Program-made: the position numbers and the translations under genes
The notes under the pieces: generated by a model
Databases searched by the model: none
Seen by the model: the letters and a program-made list of their open reading frames with translations, nothing else
What the model was told of the DNA's origin: nothing
Assembly (NCBI RefSeq): GCF_026342405.1
Contig: NZ_JAPEMU010000001.1
Location: 3,906,001-3,970,000, forward strand
DNA from: Kitasatospora sp. NBC_00240
Lineage (GTDB): Bacteria; Actinomycetota; Actinomycetes; Streptomycetales; Streptomycetaceae
Direction: 5' to 3'
DNA length: 64,000 nt
Shown here: positions 1-7,498 of the stretch, in pieces
How positions within the stretch are numbered: the stretch's first letter is position 1
Layout: each line of letters begins with the position of its first letter

Positions 1-537
1 GTTCTGCGGGAGTTCCGCGGCGCCGGTGGCCTGCTGGAACATCGCCGCGTTGTAGATGCCGACGCGGGCGCCGGCGTAGTACGGCACGCAGAACAGCTTG
101 TCCTGGTAGGTGCAGGTGTTGACCAGGCCGCGGATCCAGTTGTCGGCGTTGTCGAAGCTGGCCTTGTCGACCGGGGCGAGCGAGCCGTTGAGGATGTACT
201 TCATGGTCTCGGTGTTGCCGAGCTCGACCACGTCGGGCGCGGCGCCGGCCTCCAGCGCGCCGTCCAGCTTGGCGACCTTCTGGGTCCACTCCTGGTAGGC
301 CAGCTTCAGGGTGACCTTCGGGTACTTGGCGGCGAAGTCGTCGTTGACCCGCTGCACCAGCTCCGGCCAGCTGGTCTGGGCGTCGTTCATCAGCCAGACC
401 GTGACGGTCCCGGTCATCTCCTTGGGGTCCGCCGCCTTGGTGGCCCCGTCCTGCGCGGACCTGGCCCCCGAACCGCATCCCGCGACCGAAGCGGCGAGCG
501 CCGCGATCCCGAACATCGCCATGAGCTGACGCTTCAC
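1..537 (-). CDS. Sugar ABC transporter substrate-binding lipoprotein, DasA paralogue (C-terminus outside window)
   Basis: Extracellular sugar-binding lipoprotein of the cluster 1 solute-binding family; only the first 179 codons are inside the window. I chose the GTG at 537 because GGAGG lies just upstream and the N-terminus (VKRQLMAMFG) parallels that of DasA (VKRQLIAAVG). A signal peptide ends in the lipobox SVAGC, giving an acylated Cys21. The mature part has the family signatures VTVWLMNDAQTSWPELV and APDVVELGNTETMKY. It is the only visible gene behind a promoter carrying two DasR sites at the same spacing as those of dasA, so it probably belongs to the GlcNAc/chitin regulon. A permease pair could lie beyond the left edge, or the protein could share DasBC. 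The substrate is not known. Confidence 0.85.
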   Translation of the reverse strand, partial: MKRQLMAMFGIAALAASVAGCGSGARSAQDGATKAADPKEMTGTVTVWLMNDAQTSWPELVQRVNDDFAAKYPKVTLKLAYQEWTQKVAKLDGALEAGAAPDVVELGNTETMKYILNGSLAPVDKASFDNADNWIRGLVNTCTYQDKLFCVPYYAGARVGIYNAAMFQQATGAAELPQN

Positions 538-651
538 GTCATCCTCCCGAGGGTGCAAAAAAATGTGCCCACCGACGGCGTGTTCGAGCCACCGGGATCA
601 CCGAGGTGGGCAGCGCGGAGCCTGGGAGGGTCAATACCACATCCGGTCAGG

Positions 652-703
652 ATTGGTTCAGACCAGATTCCTGGAGCTTGGCCTAGACCACTCCGGGTGT
701 CAA
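652..703 (-). promoter_or_regulatory. Promoter with tandem DasR-responsive elements (dre), second binding-protein gene
   Basis: Two 16-base sites match the known dre consensus A(C/G)TGGTCTAGACCA(C/G)T: ATTGGTTCAGACCAGA at 652-667 and CTTGGCCTAGACCACT at 677-692. Their starts are 25 bases apart. On the minus strand a TTGACA (698-703) sits just upstream of the second site and may be a -35 box. The arrangement copies the dasA promoter at 5810-5861, including 21 identical bases at 670-690. Confidence 0.82.
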
Positions 704-788
704 CGCTCAAATGGCCTACTGCAACCTGCCGTTGCAGACCTGTTGTGAGCCGTTGCCCTCCGTCGTCACCCCATCACCATAAGTAGAA

Positions 789-805
789 CTTAAGGCAGCC
801 TTAAG
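789..805. promoter_or_regulatory. Perfect palindrome, possible operator
   Basis: CTTAAGGCAGCCTTAAG is an uninterrupted inverted repeat (8-base arms, one central base) in unusually AT-rich surroundings, about 100 bases upstream of the dre promoter of the leftward binding-protein gene. The binding protein is not known. Confidence 0.4.
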
Positions 806-868
806 GCTCACTTGAGGGAACACCGTCATGCCAAGGTGGGAGGAACGTCACACACCGCCGAAAACGGA

Positions 869-905
869 CCAGGGGCCGTCGGAGGAATCCTCCGACGGCC
901 CCTGG
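869..905 (-). terminator. Terminator of the das operon
   Basis: An 18-base-pair stem with perfectly complementary arms (869-886 and 888-905) lies 18 bases past the dasD stop codon. There is no U-tract, which is usual for GC-rich actinobacterial terminators. Confidence 0.75.
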
Positions 906-923
906 CCTGAATGAGACGTTTCG

Positions 924-2477
924 TCAGCTCGCGGTCTGCGGCTGGCCGGTGAGCACCTCCACCGCAGCGAGTCCGCAGACCCGCGCGGCGCCGTGGGTGG
1001 CGATGTGCAGCGCTCCGACCGGAGCGGCCTGCGGCACCCCCATCTCCACCACCAGCGCGTCCGGACGGGCCGTCACCAGCCGGTGCAGTGCGGCCGACAT
1101 CCAGTCGTGGCGGTGGGTGTCACGGACCATCAGCACCAGCCGACGGTCCTGGGCGCCCGCGAGCACCCTGGCGACCAGCGCGTCCAGCTGCTCGGGCGTG
1201 GCGTCGGCCGGGCCGAAGTTCTCCGTCCGGGTGCCGGGCAGCCGTGCGGCGAGCATGCCCGCCACGCCCCACGGGGTCTCGTCGCCGACCGCCACGTTCG
1301 CCTGCGGGGAGAACGAGGCGACGTACGGACGGTCCGTCACCGGGGCCACCGGGCGCCCGGGCGCCCGGACCACCCGCAGGGCCCGCCGGGCGGCCTGCAG
1401 GCCGATCGACAGGTCCGGCTCGCGGCGCTCGCCCTGGGCCTCGATCCGGGCCCAGCTGCCGAGCCTGCGGACCCGGTCCGCGGCGTCGGCCAGGCGCTCC
1501 TCGGAGAGCCGGCCGGAGCGCACCGCCGCCACGATGGCGTCGTGCAGCTGCAGGACGGTCTCCTCGTCGGCGTGCTCGCCGCCGACGCAGATCGCGTCCG
1601 CGCCGGCCTCCAGGGCCAGCAGGGTGCCCTCGGAGGTGCCGTAGGTGTCCGCGATGGCACCCATCTCGATCGCGTCGGTGACGATCAGGCCGTCGTACCC
1701 GAGCCCGCCGTCCTGCGGCCGGGCCCGCAGCAGGCCGCTGAGCACGGCCTTGCTCAGGGTGGCCGGCAGGCTCGGGTCGAGCACCGGGACCATGATGTGG
1801 GCCGTCATCACGGCCTTGGCACCGGCCGCGATCGCCGCCTTGAACGGGACCAGGTCGCGCGAGCGCAGCAGGTCGACGTCCACGTCGACCACGGGCAGGC
1901 CGTGGTGCGAGTCGACGGCGGTGTCGCCGTGGCCGGGGAAGTGCTTGGCGCAGGCCGCCACGCCCACCGACTGCAGGCCCTCGACCCAGGCGGCGGTGTG
2001 CCGCGCGCAGAGCTCGGGGTCGGCGCCGAAGGAACGGACGCCGATCACCGGGTTGCCCGGGTTGGAGTTCACGTCCGCGGACGGCGCCCAGTTGTAGTTC
2101 ACACCGCAGGCGGCCAGCGCGCGGCCGAGCTCGCGGGCGACGTCCCGGGTCAGCGCCGGGTCGTCGACGGCGCCGAGCGCGAGGTTGCCCGGCCAGGACG
2201 AGCCGGAGCCAGTCTCCAGGCGGGTGACGTCGCCGCCCTCCTCGTCGATGGCGACCAGGATGTCCGGGTTCTCCGCGCGCAGGGCGGCGGTGAGCTCGGC
2301 CAGCTGGGCGGGGTCCGTGACGTTGCGCCCGAACAGGGCGACCGAGCCGAGGCCCGCCGCCAGGTGCCGGCGGATCCAGTCGGGCGGCGTGGTGCCCACG
2401 AAGCCGGGCTGGAGCACGGCGAGGGCGTCGCGGTGCAGCTGGTCGTTGACCGTGCCGCTGGGGATCAGGATGCTCAC
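924..2477 (-). CDS. dasD: Glycoside hydrolase family 3 beta-N-acetylhexosaminidase, DasD
   Basis: Family 3 hydrolase of 517 residues, expected to cleave terminal beta-GlcNAc from imported chito-oligosaccharides or muropeptides. The NagZ-type signature KHFPGHGDTAVDSHHGLP, carrying the Asp/His catalytic dyad of GlcNAc-specific GH3 enzymes, is present, as are FGRNV, DEEGGDV and VTDAIEMGAI of the barrel. I see no signal peptide, so it is probably cytoplasmic. The GTG at 2477 lies 5 bases after the dasC stop, with GAAGGG upstream; the longer reading frame runs back into dasC and is not credible. It is the last gene of dasABCD, and its place behind the permease genes matches the known das locus. 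A C-terminal domain of about 170 residues follows the catalytic barrel. Confidence 0.9.
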   Translation of the reverse strand: MSILIPSGTVNDQLHRDALAVLQPGFVGTTPPDWIRRHLAAGLGSVALFGRNVTDPAQLAELTAALRAENPDILVAIDEEGGDVTRLETGSGSSWPGNLALGAVDDPALTRDVARELGRALAACGVNYNWAPSADVNSNPGNPVIGVRSFGADPELCARHTAAWVEGLQSVGVAACAKHFPGHGDTAVDSHHGLPVVDVDVDLLRSRDLVPFKAAIAAGAKAVMTAHIMVPVLDPSLPATLSKAVLSGLLRARPQDGGLGYDGLIVTDAIEMGAIADTYGTSEGTLLALEAGADAICVGGEHADEETVLQLHDAIVAAVRSGRLSEERLADAADRVRRLGSWARIEAQGERREPDLSIGLQAARRALRVVRAPGRPVAPVTDRPYVASFSPQANVAVGDETPWGVAGMLAARLPGTRTENFGPADATPEQLDALVARVLAGAQDRRLVLMVRDTHRHDWMSAALHRLVTARPDALVVEMGVPQAAPVGALHIATHGAARVCGLAAVEVLTGQPQTAS

Positions 2478-2482
2478 GGTCG

Positions 2483-3310
2483 TCAGCCCTTCACGGCGCC
2501 GGCGGTCATCCCGCCGACGGCCTTGCGCTGCAGGAAGACGAACAGGATCAGGACCGGGATCGCGAACAGCGAGGAGGCCGCCATGGTCGCGCCCCAGTCG
2601 TCGCCGAAGGCGCTGCGGAATCCGGTCAGCCAGAGCGGCAGGGTCTGGCCGCTCTGCTTGTTGAGGATCAGGACCAGCGGGAACTCGTTCCACGCGGTGA
2701 TGAATCCGAACAGCGAGGTCGACATCAGACCGGGGGCGAGCAGCGGGAAGACCACCTTGACGAAGGCCTGGACCCGGGTGCAGCCGTCCACCATCGCGGA
2801 CTCCTCCAGCTCCTTCGGCACCGCGGCGATGAAGCCGCGCAGCGTCCAGATCGTGAAGGGCAGCACCATCATCATGTAGAAGATGGTCAGCGGGAGCAGG
2901 CTGTTCAGCATGTCGTTGTCGCGGGCGATCAGGTAGACGGAGATCGTCATGACCTCCCAGGGCGCCATCTGGGCCGCCATGATCACCAGCACGAAGCTCT
3001 TGCGGCCGCGGAACTTCATCCGGGCGATGGCGAAGGACGCCAGGGTGGCGATCACCAGCGAGGCGAGCACCGCGCCGACCGTCACGATGAAGCTGTTGCC
3101 GACCATCGTCCAGAAGCCGTCGGCGTGCACGGCCCGGTCGAAGTGCTCCAGGGTGCCGTTCAGCGGGACGAGGACCGGGGTCTTGCTGATGATGTCCGTG
3201 TTCTGCTTGAAGGCCGTGGAGACCATCCAGTAGACCGGGAAGATGAAGAAGACGAAGAGGACGACCGCGATGATGTTGGGCCAGCTGCGTCCGATGATCG
3301 AGCGCCTCAC
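2483..3310 (-). CDS. dasC: Sugar ABC transporter permease DasC
   Basis: Inner-membrane permease of the MalG type, 275 residues with about six transmembrane segments. The cytoplasmic loop that docks the ATPase is visible as ELEESAMVDGCTRVQAF (EAA-like motif). The GTG start at 3310 overlaps the dasB stop as GTGA and is preceded by GCAGGAGG, so translation of the two permeases is coupled. With DasA and DasB it should import (GlcNAc)2 and short chito-oligosaccharides. No ATPase gene is in the cluster; the shared MsiK ATPase known from Streptomyces is the expected partner. Confidence 0.93.
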   Translation of the reverse strand: MRRSIIGRSWPNIIAVVLFVFFIFPVYWMVSTAFKQNTDIISKTPVLVPLNGTLEHFDRAVHADGFWTMVGNSFIVTVGAVLASLVIATLASFAIARMKFRGRKSFVLVIMAAQMAPWEVMTISVYLIARDNDMLNSLLPLTIFYMMMVLPFTIWTLRGFIAAVPKELEESAMVDGCTRVQAFVKVVFPLLAPGLMSTSLFGFITAWNEFPLVLILNKQSGQTLPLWLTGFRSAFGDDWGATMAASSLFAIPVLILFVFLQRKAVGGMTAGAVKG

Positions 3311-4329
3311 AGCTCGTCCTCCTGCTTCAGAATGATCCGGAAGTAGTACGCCATCAGGACGCCGAGGATCAGGATGGTCAGCACGGCGATCGCCGCCCCG
3401 CTGCCGTAGTGGTTGTTGCTGATGCCCTCGATGAAGGCGTACACGGGGAGGGTCTCGGTCAGGCGCTGCGGCCCGCCGAAGTTGAGGACGTAGACCTGGG
3501 TGAAGCACTTGAACACCCAGATGACCTCAAGGAAGGTCGTGGCGAGGAAGAACGGCTTCAGGCTGGGGTAGATCACCGAGCCGAAGATCTTGAACGCGCC
3601 GGCGCCGTCCATCCGGGCGGCCTCGTAGAGCTCCGTCGGGATGGTGGTCAGGCCCGCGTACATGTTGAAGGCGACGAACGGGATCGAGCCCCACACGATC
3701 AGCAGGATGATCACGAAGAACGCCGAGTACTGGCCGCTGAACCAGTTGTAGTCGAGCATCCCGTGGAAGCCGAGCTTGTCCAGGCCCCAGTTCACGACGC
3801 CGTACTTCTGGTCGAAGAGCCAGGTGTAGACGGTGGTCTGGGCGACGATCGGCATCGCCCAGGCCAGCAGCAGGCCGACCGAGAGCAGGAACCGCATCCA
3901 CTTGCCGAGCCGGTTCAGCAGCAGGCCGACCAGGGTCCCGCCGACCATGATCAGGACGACGGTGCCGGCGGTGAACGCGACCGAGCGGCCGGTGGTGTGC
4001 CAGAACTCCGCGCTGGTCAGCTGCTCCGTGTAGTTCTCGAAGCCGTTCCACTCGGTGAGGTGCTGGACGAGCTGGCGGCTGTTGAGGTTCTGGAACGAGA
4101 TCAGAAACGTCTTCAGCAGGGGCCAGCCCAGCAGGAACAGGGTGGCCGCGACGGCCGGCAGCAGCAGCAGGTACGGCGCGATGCGGGTCAGCAGGCGCGG
4201 ACCGGCCGTAGGTCTGCCGTTCGTGGGGGTGCCGCCCGCGGTGGGCGGGGCGATCTGCTCAGTGGCGGCCATGTCAGCCTTCCCTGATTCCGGGGACCGT
4301 GTCTGCACCCGCTCCGAATGCACAGCCAT
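3307..4329 (-). CDS. dasB: Sugar ABC transporter permease DasB
   Basis: Inner-membrane permease of the MalF/UgpA type, 340 residues. A hydrophilic N-terminal tail of about 45 residues is followed by about six transmembrane segments. The EAA loop reads ELYEAARMDGAGAFKIFG. The ATG at 4329 is preceded by GGAAGAGAG at a good distance; an internal Met at codon 20 is possible but has a weaker context. It forms the channel heterodimer with DasC and is separated from dasA by a stem-loop that probably lowers permease expression relative to the binding protein. Confidence 0.92.
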   Translation of the reverse strand: MAVHSERVQTRSPESGKADMAATEQIAPPTAGGTPTNGRPTAGPRLLTRIAPYLLLLPAVAATLFLLGWPLLKTFLISFQNLNSRQLVQHLTEWNGFENYTEQLTSAEFWHTTGRSVAFTAGTVVLIMVGGTLVGLLLNRLGKWMRFLLSVGLLLAWAMPIVAQTTVYTWLFDQKYGVVNWGLDKLGFHGMLDYNWFSGQYSAFFVIILLIVWGSIPFVAFNMYAGLTTIPTELYEAARMDGAGAFKIFGSVIYPSLKPFFLATTFLEVIWVFKCFTQVYVLNFGGPQRLTETLPVYAFIEGISNNHYGSGAAIAVLTILILGVLMAYYFRIILKQEDEL

Positions 4330-4374
4330 CGTTCTCTCTTCCTTACCAACCTGGCCACGACGGGTAGGCGGCGC

Positions 4375-4405
4375 CGCTCACCGGCCCGCGGGGGGCCGGT
4401 GAGCG
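4375..4405 (-). terminator. Intercistronic stem-loop between dasA and dasB
   Basis: A stem of about 12 base pairs (arms 4375-4386 and 4394-4405) starts a few bases beyond the dasA stop and ends shortly before the dasB ribosome-binding site. Such hairpins after binding-protein genes commonly act as partial terminators or 3' stabilisers, so that binding protein outnumbers permease. Confidence 0.6.
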
Positions 4406-4418
4406 ACGCCGCTCAGTG

Positions 4419-5687
4419 TTACTGCTTCGCCGCGAGGCGCTTGGTGATCTCCTCGTCGTACTTCTTGGCCGTGGCGTCGTAGTCGCCACCCTGGAGCACG
4501 GCGGTCATGAACTCCTTGATCGGGTTCGGGTTGTTCTCGACCCCGGCCCAGGCAGCGATGTTCGGGGTGGTGGCACCGTTGGCGGAGGCCGCCAGGGCCG
4601 CCTTCGCGAAGTCGCCGACGACCTGGCTGTTCAGCGAGGCCTTGTTCGGGATCAGGCCGGCGGCGGCCATCTGGCCCTCGAACTTGTCCGAGAGGGCGAT
4701 CTTCAGGAAGCCCTTGGCCAGGTCCTGGTTCTTGCTCGCCTGGGCGACGGCCAGGTTGGAGCCACCGAGGAACACGCCGGACGGCTTGTCGGCGGTCTTG
4801 CCCGGGAGCGGGAAGACGCCCCACTTGTCGGCGGTCATGTCCTTGGCCGCCGGGGCCTCCCAGCCGAGGCCGATCATCGAGGCGATGTCACCCTTGGGGA
4901 AGAGCGTCATCTGCTGCGGGTTGGCCTCGTCCTTGTCCTTCGGGGCGCTGGAGAAGGCGGCGAGCTTCTGGTAGGTCGCGAACGCGGCCTTCGCCTCGGG
5001 GGAGGACAGGTTGCCGACGTACTTGTCGCCGTCCTTCTTGACGAGCTTGCCACCCTCGCTGGTGATCAGGCCGAAGTAGGTGTACCACTCCTGGCCCGGC
5101 AGGTAGATGGCCTGGGCGACGCCCGGGGTGGCCTTGAGCTTCTCAAGGTCGGCGACGTACTCGTCCAGGGTCTTCGGCGGGGCGGCGATGCCGGCCTTGG
5201 TCCACAGCTCCTTGTTGTAGATCACGGAGCGGTTGGTGAAGTACCACGGGGCGGCGTACTGCTTGCCGTCCAGCACCGAGGACTCGTTCAGGTTGGCGGC
5301 CCAGTCGTTGCCGCCCAGGGTCGCCTTGTCCTTGGTGAGGTCGACGAGGCCACCGGTGGCGGCGTAGCCGGCCGTCTGGGTGTTGCCCAGCTCCAGGACG
5401 TCGACCGAGCCCTCGGAGAGCGCGGTGGTGACCTTCGGGCCGATGCCGTCCCACTTCTGGACCTGGATGTTGAGCTTGGCGCCCGGGAACTCCTTCTCGA
5501 AGTCCGCCTTGATGCCGTCCTGCCATGCCTGCGGCGCAGAACCGTCCATGAACCACGCGGTCAGGGTCTTGCCGTTGTAGTCCTTCGGCTTGGCCGCGTC
5601 ATCGGCCTTCTTGCCGTCGGAGCCACAGGCCGCCAGACCGACGACCATTGCTGCGACGCCGACCGCCGCGATGAGCTGACGCTTCAC
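4419..5687 (-). CDS. dasA: Chito-oligosaccharide-binding lipoprotein DasA
   Basis: Extracellular substrate-binding lipoprotein, 422 residues, that captures N,N'-diacetylchitobiose for DasBC. The GTG at 5687 was chosen because AGGAGG lies 5 bases upstream and it directly begins a signal peptide (VKRQLIAAVGVAAMVVGLAAC) with a lipobox and Cys21; an in-frame upstream start would add 36 residues unlike a signal peptide. The family signature VDVLELGNTQTAGYAATGGL is present. It is first in the operon and faces dasR across two dre sites, so it should be directly DasR-controlled. The adjacent dasR and the downstream dasBCD genes make the assignment firm. Confidence 0.93.
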   Translation of the reverse strand: MKRQLIAAVGVAAMVVGLAACGSDGKKADDAAKPKDYNGKTLTAWFMDGSAPQAWQDGIKADFEKEFPGAKLNIQVQKWDGIGPKVTTALSEGSVDVLELGNTQTAGYAATGGLVDLTKDKATLGGNDWAANLNESSVLDGKQYAAPWYFTNRSVIYNKELWTKAGIAAPPKTLDEYVADLEKLKATPGVAQAIYLPGQEWYTYFGLITSEGGKLVKKDGDKYVGNLSSPEAKAAFATYQKLAAFSSAPKDKDEANPQQMTLFPKGDIASMIGLGWEAPAAKDMTADKWGVFPLPGKTADKPSGVFLGGSNLAVAQASKNQDLAKGFLKIALSDKFEGQMAAAGLIPNKASLNSQVVGDFAKAALAASANGATTPNIAAWAGVENNPNPIKEFMTAVLQGGDYDATAKKYDEEITKRLAAKQ

Positions 5688-5809
5688 GCCATCCTCCTGA
5701 GGGATGCCAGGGTTTCCCCCCATCGGTGGCAACGGCAGACCCACACAAAGCGGTAGGAATGGTGCCGCGGACCCATGGGACGGGTTGGGATTCATAGCTG
5801 CTGGCCTGC

Positions 5810-5861
5810 AGTGGTGTAGACCAACTGCCTGGAGCTTGGCCTAGACCAATGGGCGTGTCAA
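5810..5861. promoter_or_regulatory. dasA-dasR intergenic promoter with tandem dre sites
   Basis: Two DasR-type sites lie here: AGTGGTGTAGACCAAC at 5810-5825 and CTTGGCCTAGACCAAT at 5835-5850, again 25 bases apart. On the minus strand TTGACA (5856-5861) precedes the second site and may be the dasA -35 box, which would put the operator inside the promoter. DasR is known to bind dre and to be released by glucosamine-6-phosphate. Confidence 0.85.
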
Positions 5862-6022
5862 CGGTCCTCGGACCAATCCGGACCACCTGTTATCAAGCCG
5901 ACACCGCTCATCGTTCATCGTGTGATGAGGTATTCGTTCCCCGGGCATACATGCAACGATGTGTGCCGTTGAACAAGGTGGCGGGGCCGGTGCGGTTCCG
6001 CGAGGAGCAGGAGATACGGCCG

Positions 6023-6811
6023 ATGACCAGCGACGGGGGCAGCACAGCCCAGGTGAACGACCCCCAGGTGAAGGGCCTCGCGGTGCAGCCCTCCCCCGCG
6101 GGCGCCCGGGTTCCCAAGTACTACGGCCTCAAGCGGCACCTGCTCCAGCTCACCGAGACCCAGCCGGCCGGCACCCCGGTGCCCCCCGAGCGGGCCCTCG
6201 CGGCACAGTTCGACACCTCCCGGACCACCGTCCGGCAGGCCCTGCAGGAGCTGGTGGTCGAGGGACGCCTGGAGCGCATCCAGGGCAAGGGGACCTTCGT
6301 CGCCAAGCCCAAGGTCGCCCAGGCCCTGCAGCTCACCTCGTACACCGAGGACATGCGGGCCCAGGGCCTGGAGCCCACCTCCCGGCTGATCGAGGTCGGC
6401 TACATCACCGCGGACGACCGGCTCGCCCCGCTGCTGGACATCAAGCCCGGCGGCCGGGTGCTGCGGATCGAGCGCCTGCGGCTGGCCAACGGCGACCCGA
6501 TGGCGATCGAGGTCGCCCATCTGTCCGCCAAGCGCTTCCCGGCCCTGCGCCGGAACCTGGTCAAGCACAACTCGCTCTACACCGCGCTGCGCGAGGTGTA
6601 CGGGGTCACCGTGGCCGAGGCCGAGGAGACCATCGAGACCACGCTGGCCAACCCGCGCGAGGCCGGCCTGCTCGGCTCCGACCTCGGCCTGCCGATGCTC
6701 CAGCTCTCCCGGCACTCCTTCGACGCCGAGGGCGCCCCGGTGGAGTGGGTCCGGTCGATCTACCGCGGCGACCGGTACAAGTTCATCACCCGCCTGCAGC
6801 GACCGGAGTAG
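6023..6811 (+). CDS. dasR: GntR/HutC-family regulator DasR
   Basis: Global regulator of GlcNAc use, development and antibiotic production, 262 residues. A winged helix-turn-helix spans about residues 32-97 (PERALAAQFDTSRTTVRQAL, then GRLERIQGKGTFVAKPK), followed by a UTRA effector domain from about 100 to 258 that in this family binds GlcN-6-P. The sequence is very close to what I recall of S. coelicolor DasR (ALQLTSYTEDMRAQGLEPTS; PVEWVRSIYRGDRYKF). I chose the ATG at 6023 because it follows GGAGCAGGAG and gives the usual length; the longer in-frame extension covers the promoter. It is divergent from dasA, with a strong hairpin downstream. Confidence 0.95.
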   Translation: MTSDGGSTAQVNDPQVKGLAVQPSPAGARVPKYYGLKRHLLQLTETQPAGTPVPPERALAAQFDTSRTTVRQALQELVVEGRLERIQGKGTFVAKPKVAQALQLTSYTEDMRAQGLEPTSRLIEVGYITADDRLAPLLDIKPGGRVLRIERLRLANGDPMAIEVAHLSAKRFPALRRNLVKHNSLYTALREVYGVTVAEAEETIETTLANPREAGLLGSDLGLPMLQLSRHSFDAEGAPVEWVRSIYRGDRYKFITRLQRPE

Positions 6812-6883
6812 CCGCCACCGCCGCCGGGCCCCGGCGGCGGTGGGCACTCCCCCAGGCAGGTACTCCCCCAGGCAAGTACTCCC

Positions 6884-6914
6884 GGCGCGCGGACCGTCCC
6901 ACGGTCCGCGCGCC
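6884..6914 (+). terminator. Terminator of dasR
   Basis: Perfect 14-base-pair stem (arms 6884-6897 and 6901-6914) with a 3-base loop, about 70 bases after the dasR stop. Confidence 0.75.
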
Positions 6915-7060
6915 GGTGCGTTTCCGGCGTACGGAGCCGGCACGCCGACCGGACCGACCGGCCGGGTGCCCGACCCCGGCTCACCGAGGGTGCACGAACC
7001 GGGCATGCGGTGCCAAGGCGCGCCCGCACGGACACCGATAGTGGGGGAGTTCCGTGAATC

Positions 7061-7078
7061 GGGTGACATACGTCACCC
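7061..7078. promoter_or_regulatory. Inverted repeat upstream of the symporter genes, candidate operator
   Basis: GGGTGAC-ATAC-GTCACCC is a perfect 7+7 inverted repeat. A possible -10 hexamer TACATT follows at 7086-7091, so the repeat would overlap the -35 zone of the promoter for 7205-9111. Confidence 0.45.
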
Positions 7079-7204
7079 CGTGCTCTACATTCCGCAGCTG
7101 TAGTGACTGCCGATCACCAGTGGTGCTGCTCGGCGGGTTCTGGGTGCCCACGCGCCCGGGACTGCGGCGCCGACGAGGTGACACCTCTTCAGCCGGAGCC
7201 GTAG

Positions 7205-7498
7205 ATGTCCGCAGATCTCGAAGTACCCGAACCACTGCCCGGGCCGCCACCCGCGCCCCTGCCCGCCGTGACCCCCGAGCGGGTCCTGGCCGGGCTCAGC
7301 CTCGCCGTACCGGTGGTCGCCATGCTCTGGGTGGCCTCGTACACCAAGGCCGACCCGGAGGCCGGCGGCGTGCCGTTCTTCTACTGGTACCAGCTGCTGT
7401 GGGTGCCGGCCTCGGCCGTCTTCACCTTCGCCGCCTACCTGCTCGTCAACCGTGACGAGAAGGCCCGCAAGGCCGCCCGGGCAGGTGGGAAGCGATGA
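7205..7498 (+). CDS. DUF3311-type small membrane protein, symporter companion
   Basis: Small protein of 97 residues with a Pro-rich N-terminus and two hydrophobic helices (about 28-45 and 60-82; FFYWYQLLWVPASAVFTF lies in and before the second), ending in a basic tail. Proteins of this size and pattern (DUF3311) are regularly encoded just before sodium:solute symporters, and here the stop overlaps the next start as ATGA, so the two are translationally coupled. The likely role is an accessory subunit of the transporter. The ATG at 7205 has GGAG upstream. Confidence 0.8.
   Translation: MSADLEVPEPLPGPPPAPLPAVTPERVLAGLSLAVPVVAMLWVASYTKADPEAGGVPFFYWYQLLWVPASAVFTFAAYLLVNRDEKARKAARAGGKR

Larger units (their letters stand above)
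538..868. other. Regulatory gap between the das operon terminator and the second binding-protein gene
   Basis: This gene-free stretch of about 330 bases holds the ribosome-binding site of the leftward binding-protein gene, its promoter with two DasR sites, and further upstream an AT-richer patch with a perfect 17-base palindrome at 789-805. No convincing coding frame is present. Confidence 0.6.
6812..7204. other. Intergenic region between dasR and the symporter pair
   Basis: It contains a short direct repeat just after dasR (two copies of an 'aggcA(G/A)GTACTCCC'-like unit within 6853-6883), the dasR terminator, and then the promoter side of the symporter genes with a palindrome at 7061-7078. 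No gene was recognised. Confidence 0.6.

Noticed and set aside
789..825. Iron box (DmdR1/IdeR-type) near 800-820
   Set aside because: A stretch shares some bases with the iron-box consensus, but several conserved positions differ and no iron-related gene is next to it. The palindrome at 789-805 is reported without naming a regulator.
993..2879. Long plus-strand reading frame of 628 codons opposite dasD/dasC
   Set aside because: It is antisense to genes with clear family motifs and is caused by high GC at third codon positions; its product is low-complexity His/Arg/Gly-rich sequence. Many similar shadows (e.g. 12002-13975, 13573-16377, 20873-22627, 40576-42144, 46324-48375) were left out for the same reason.
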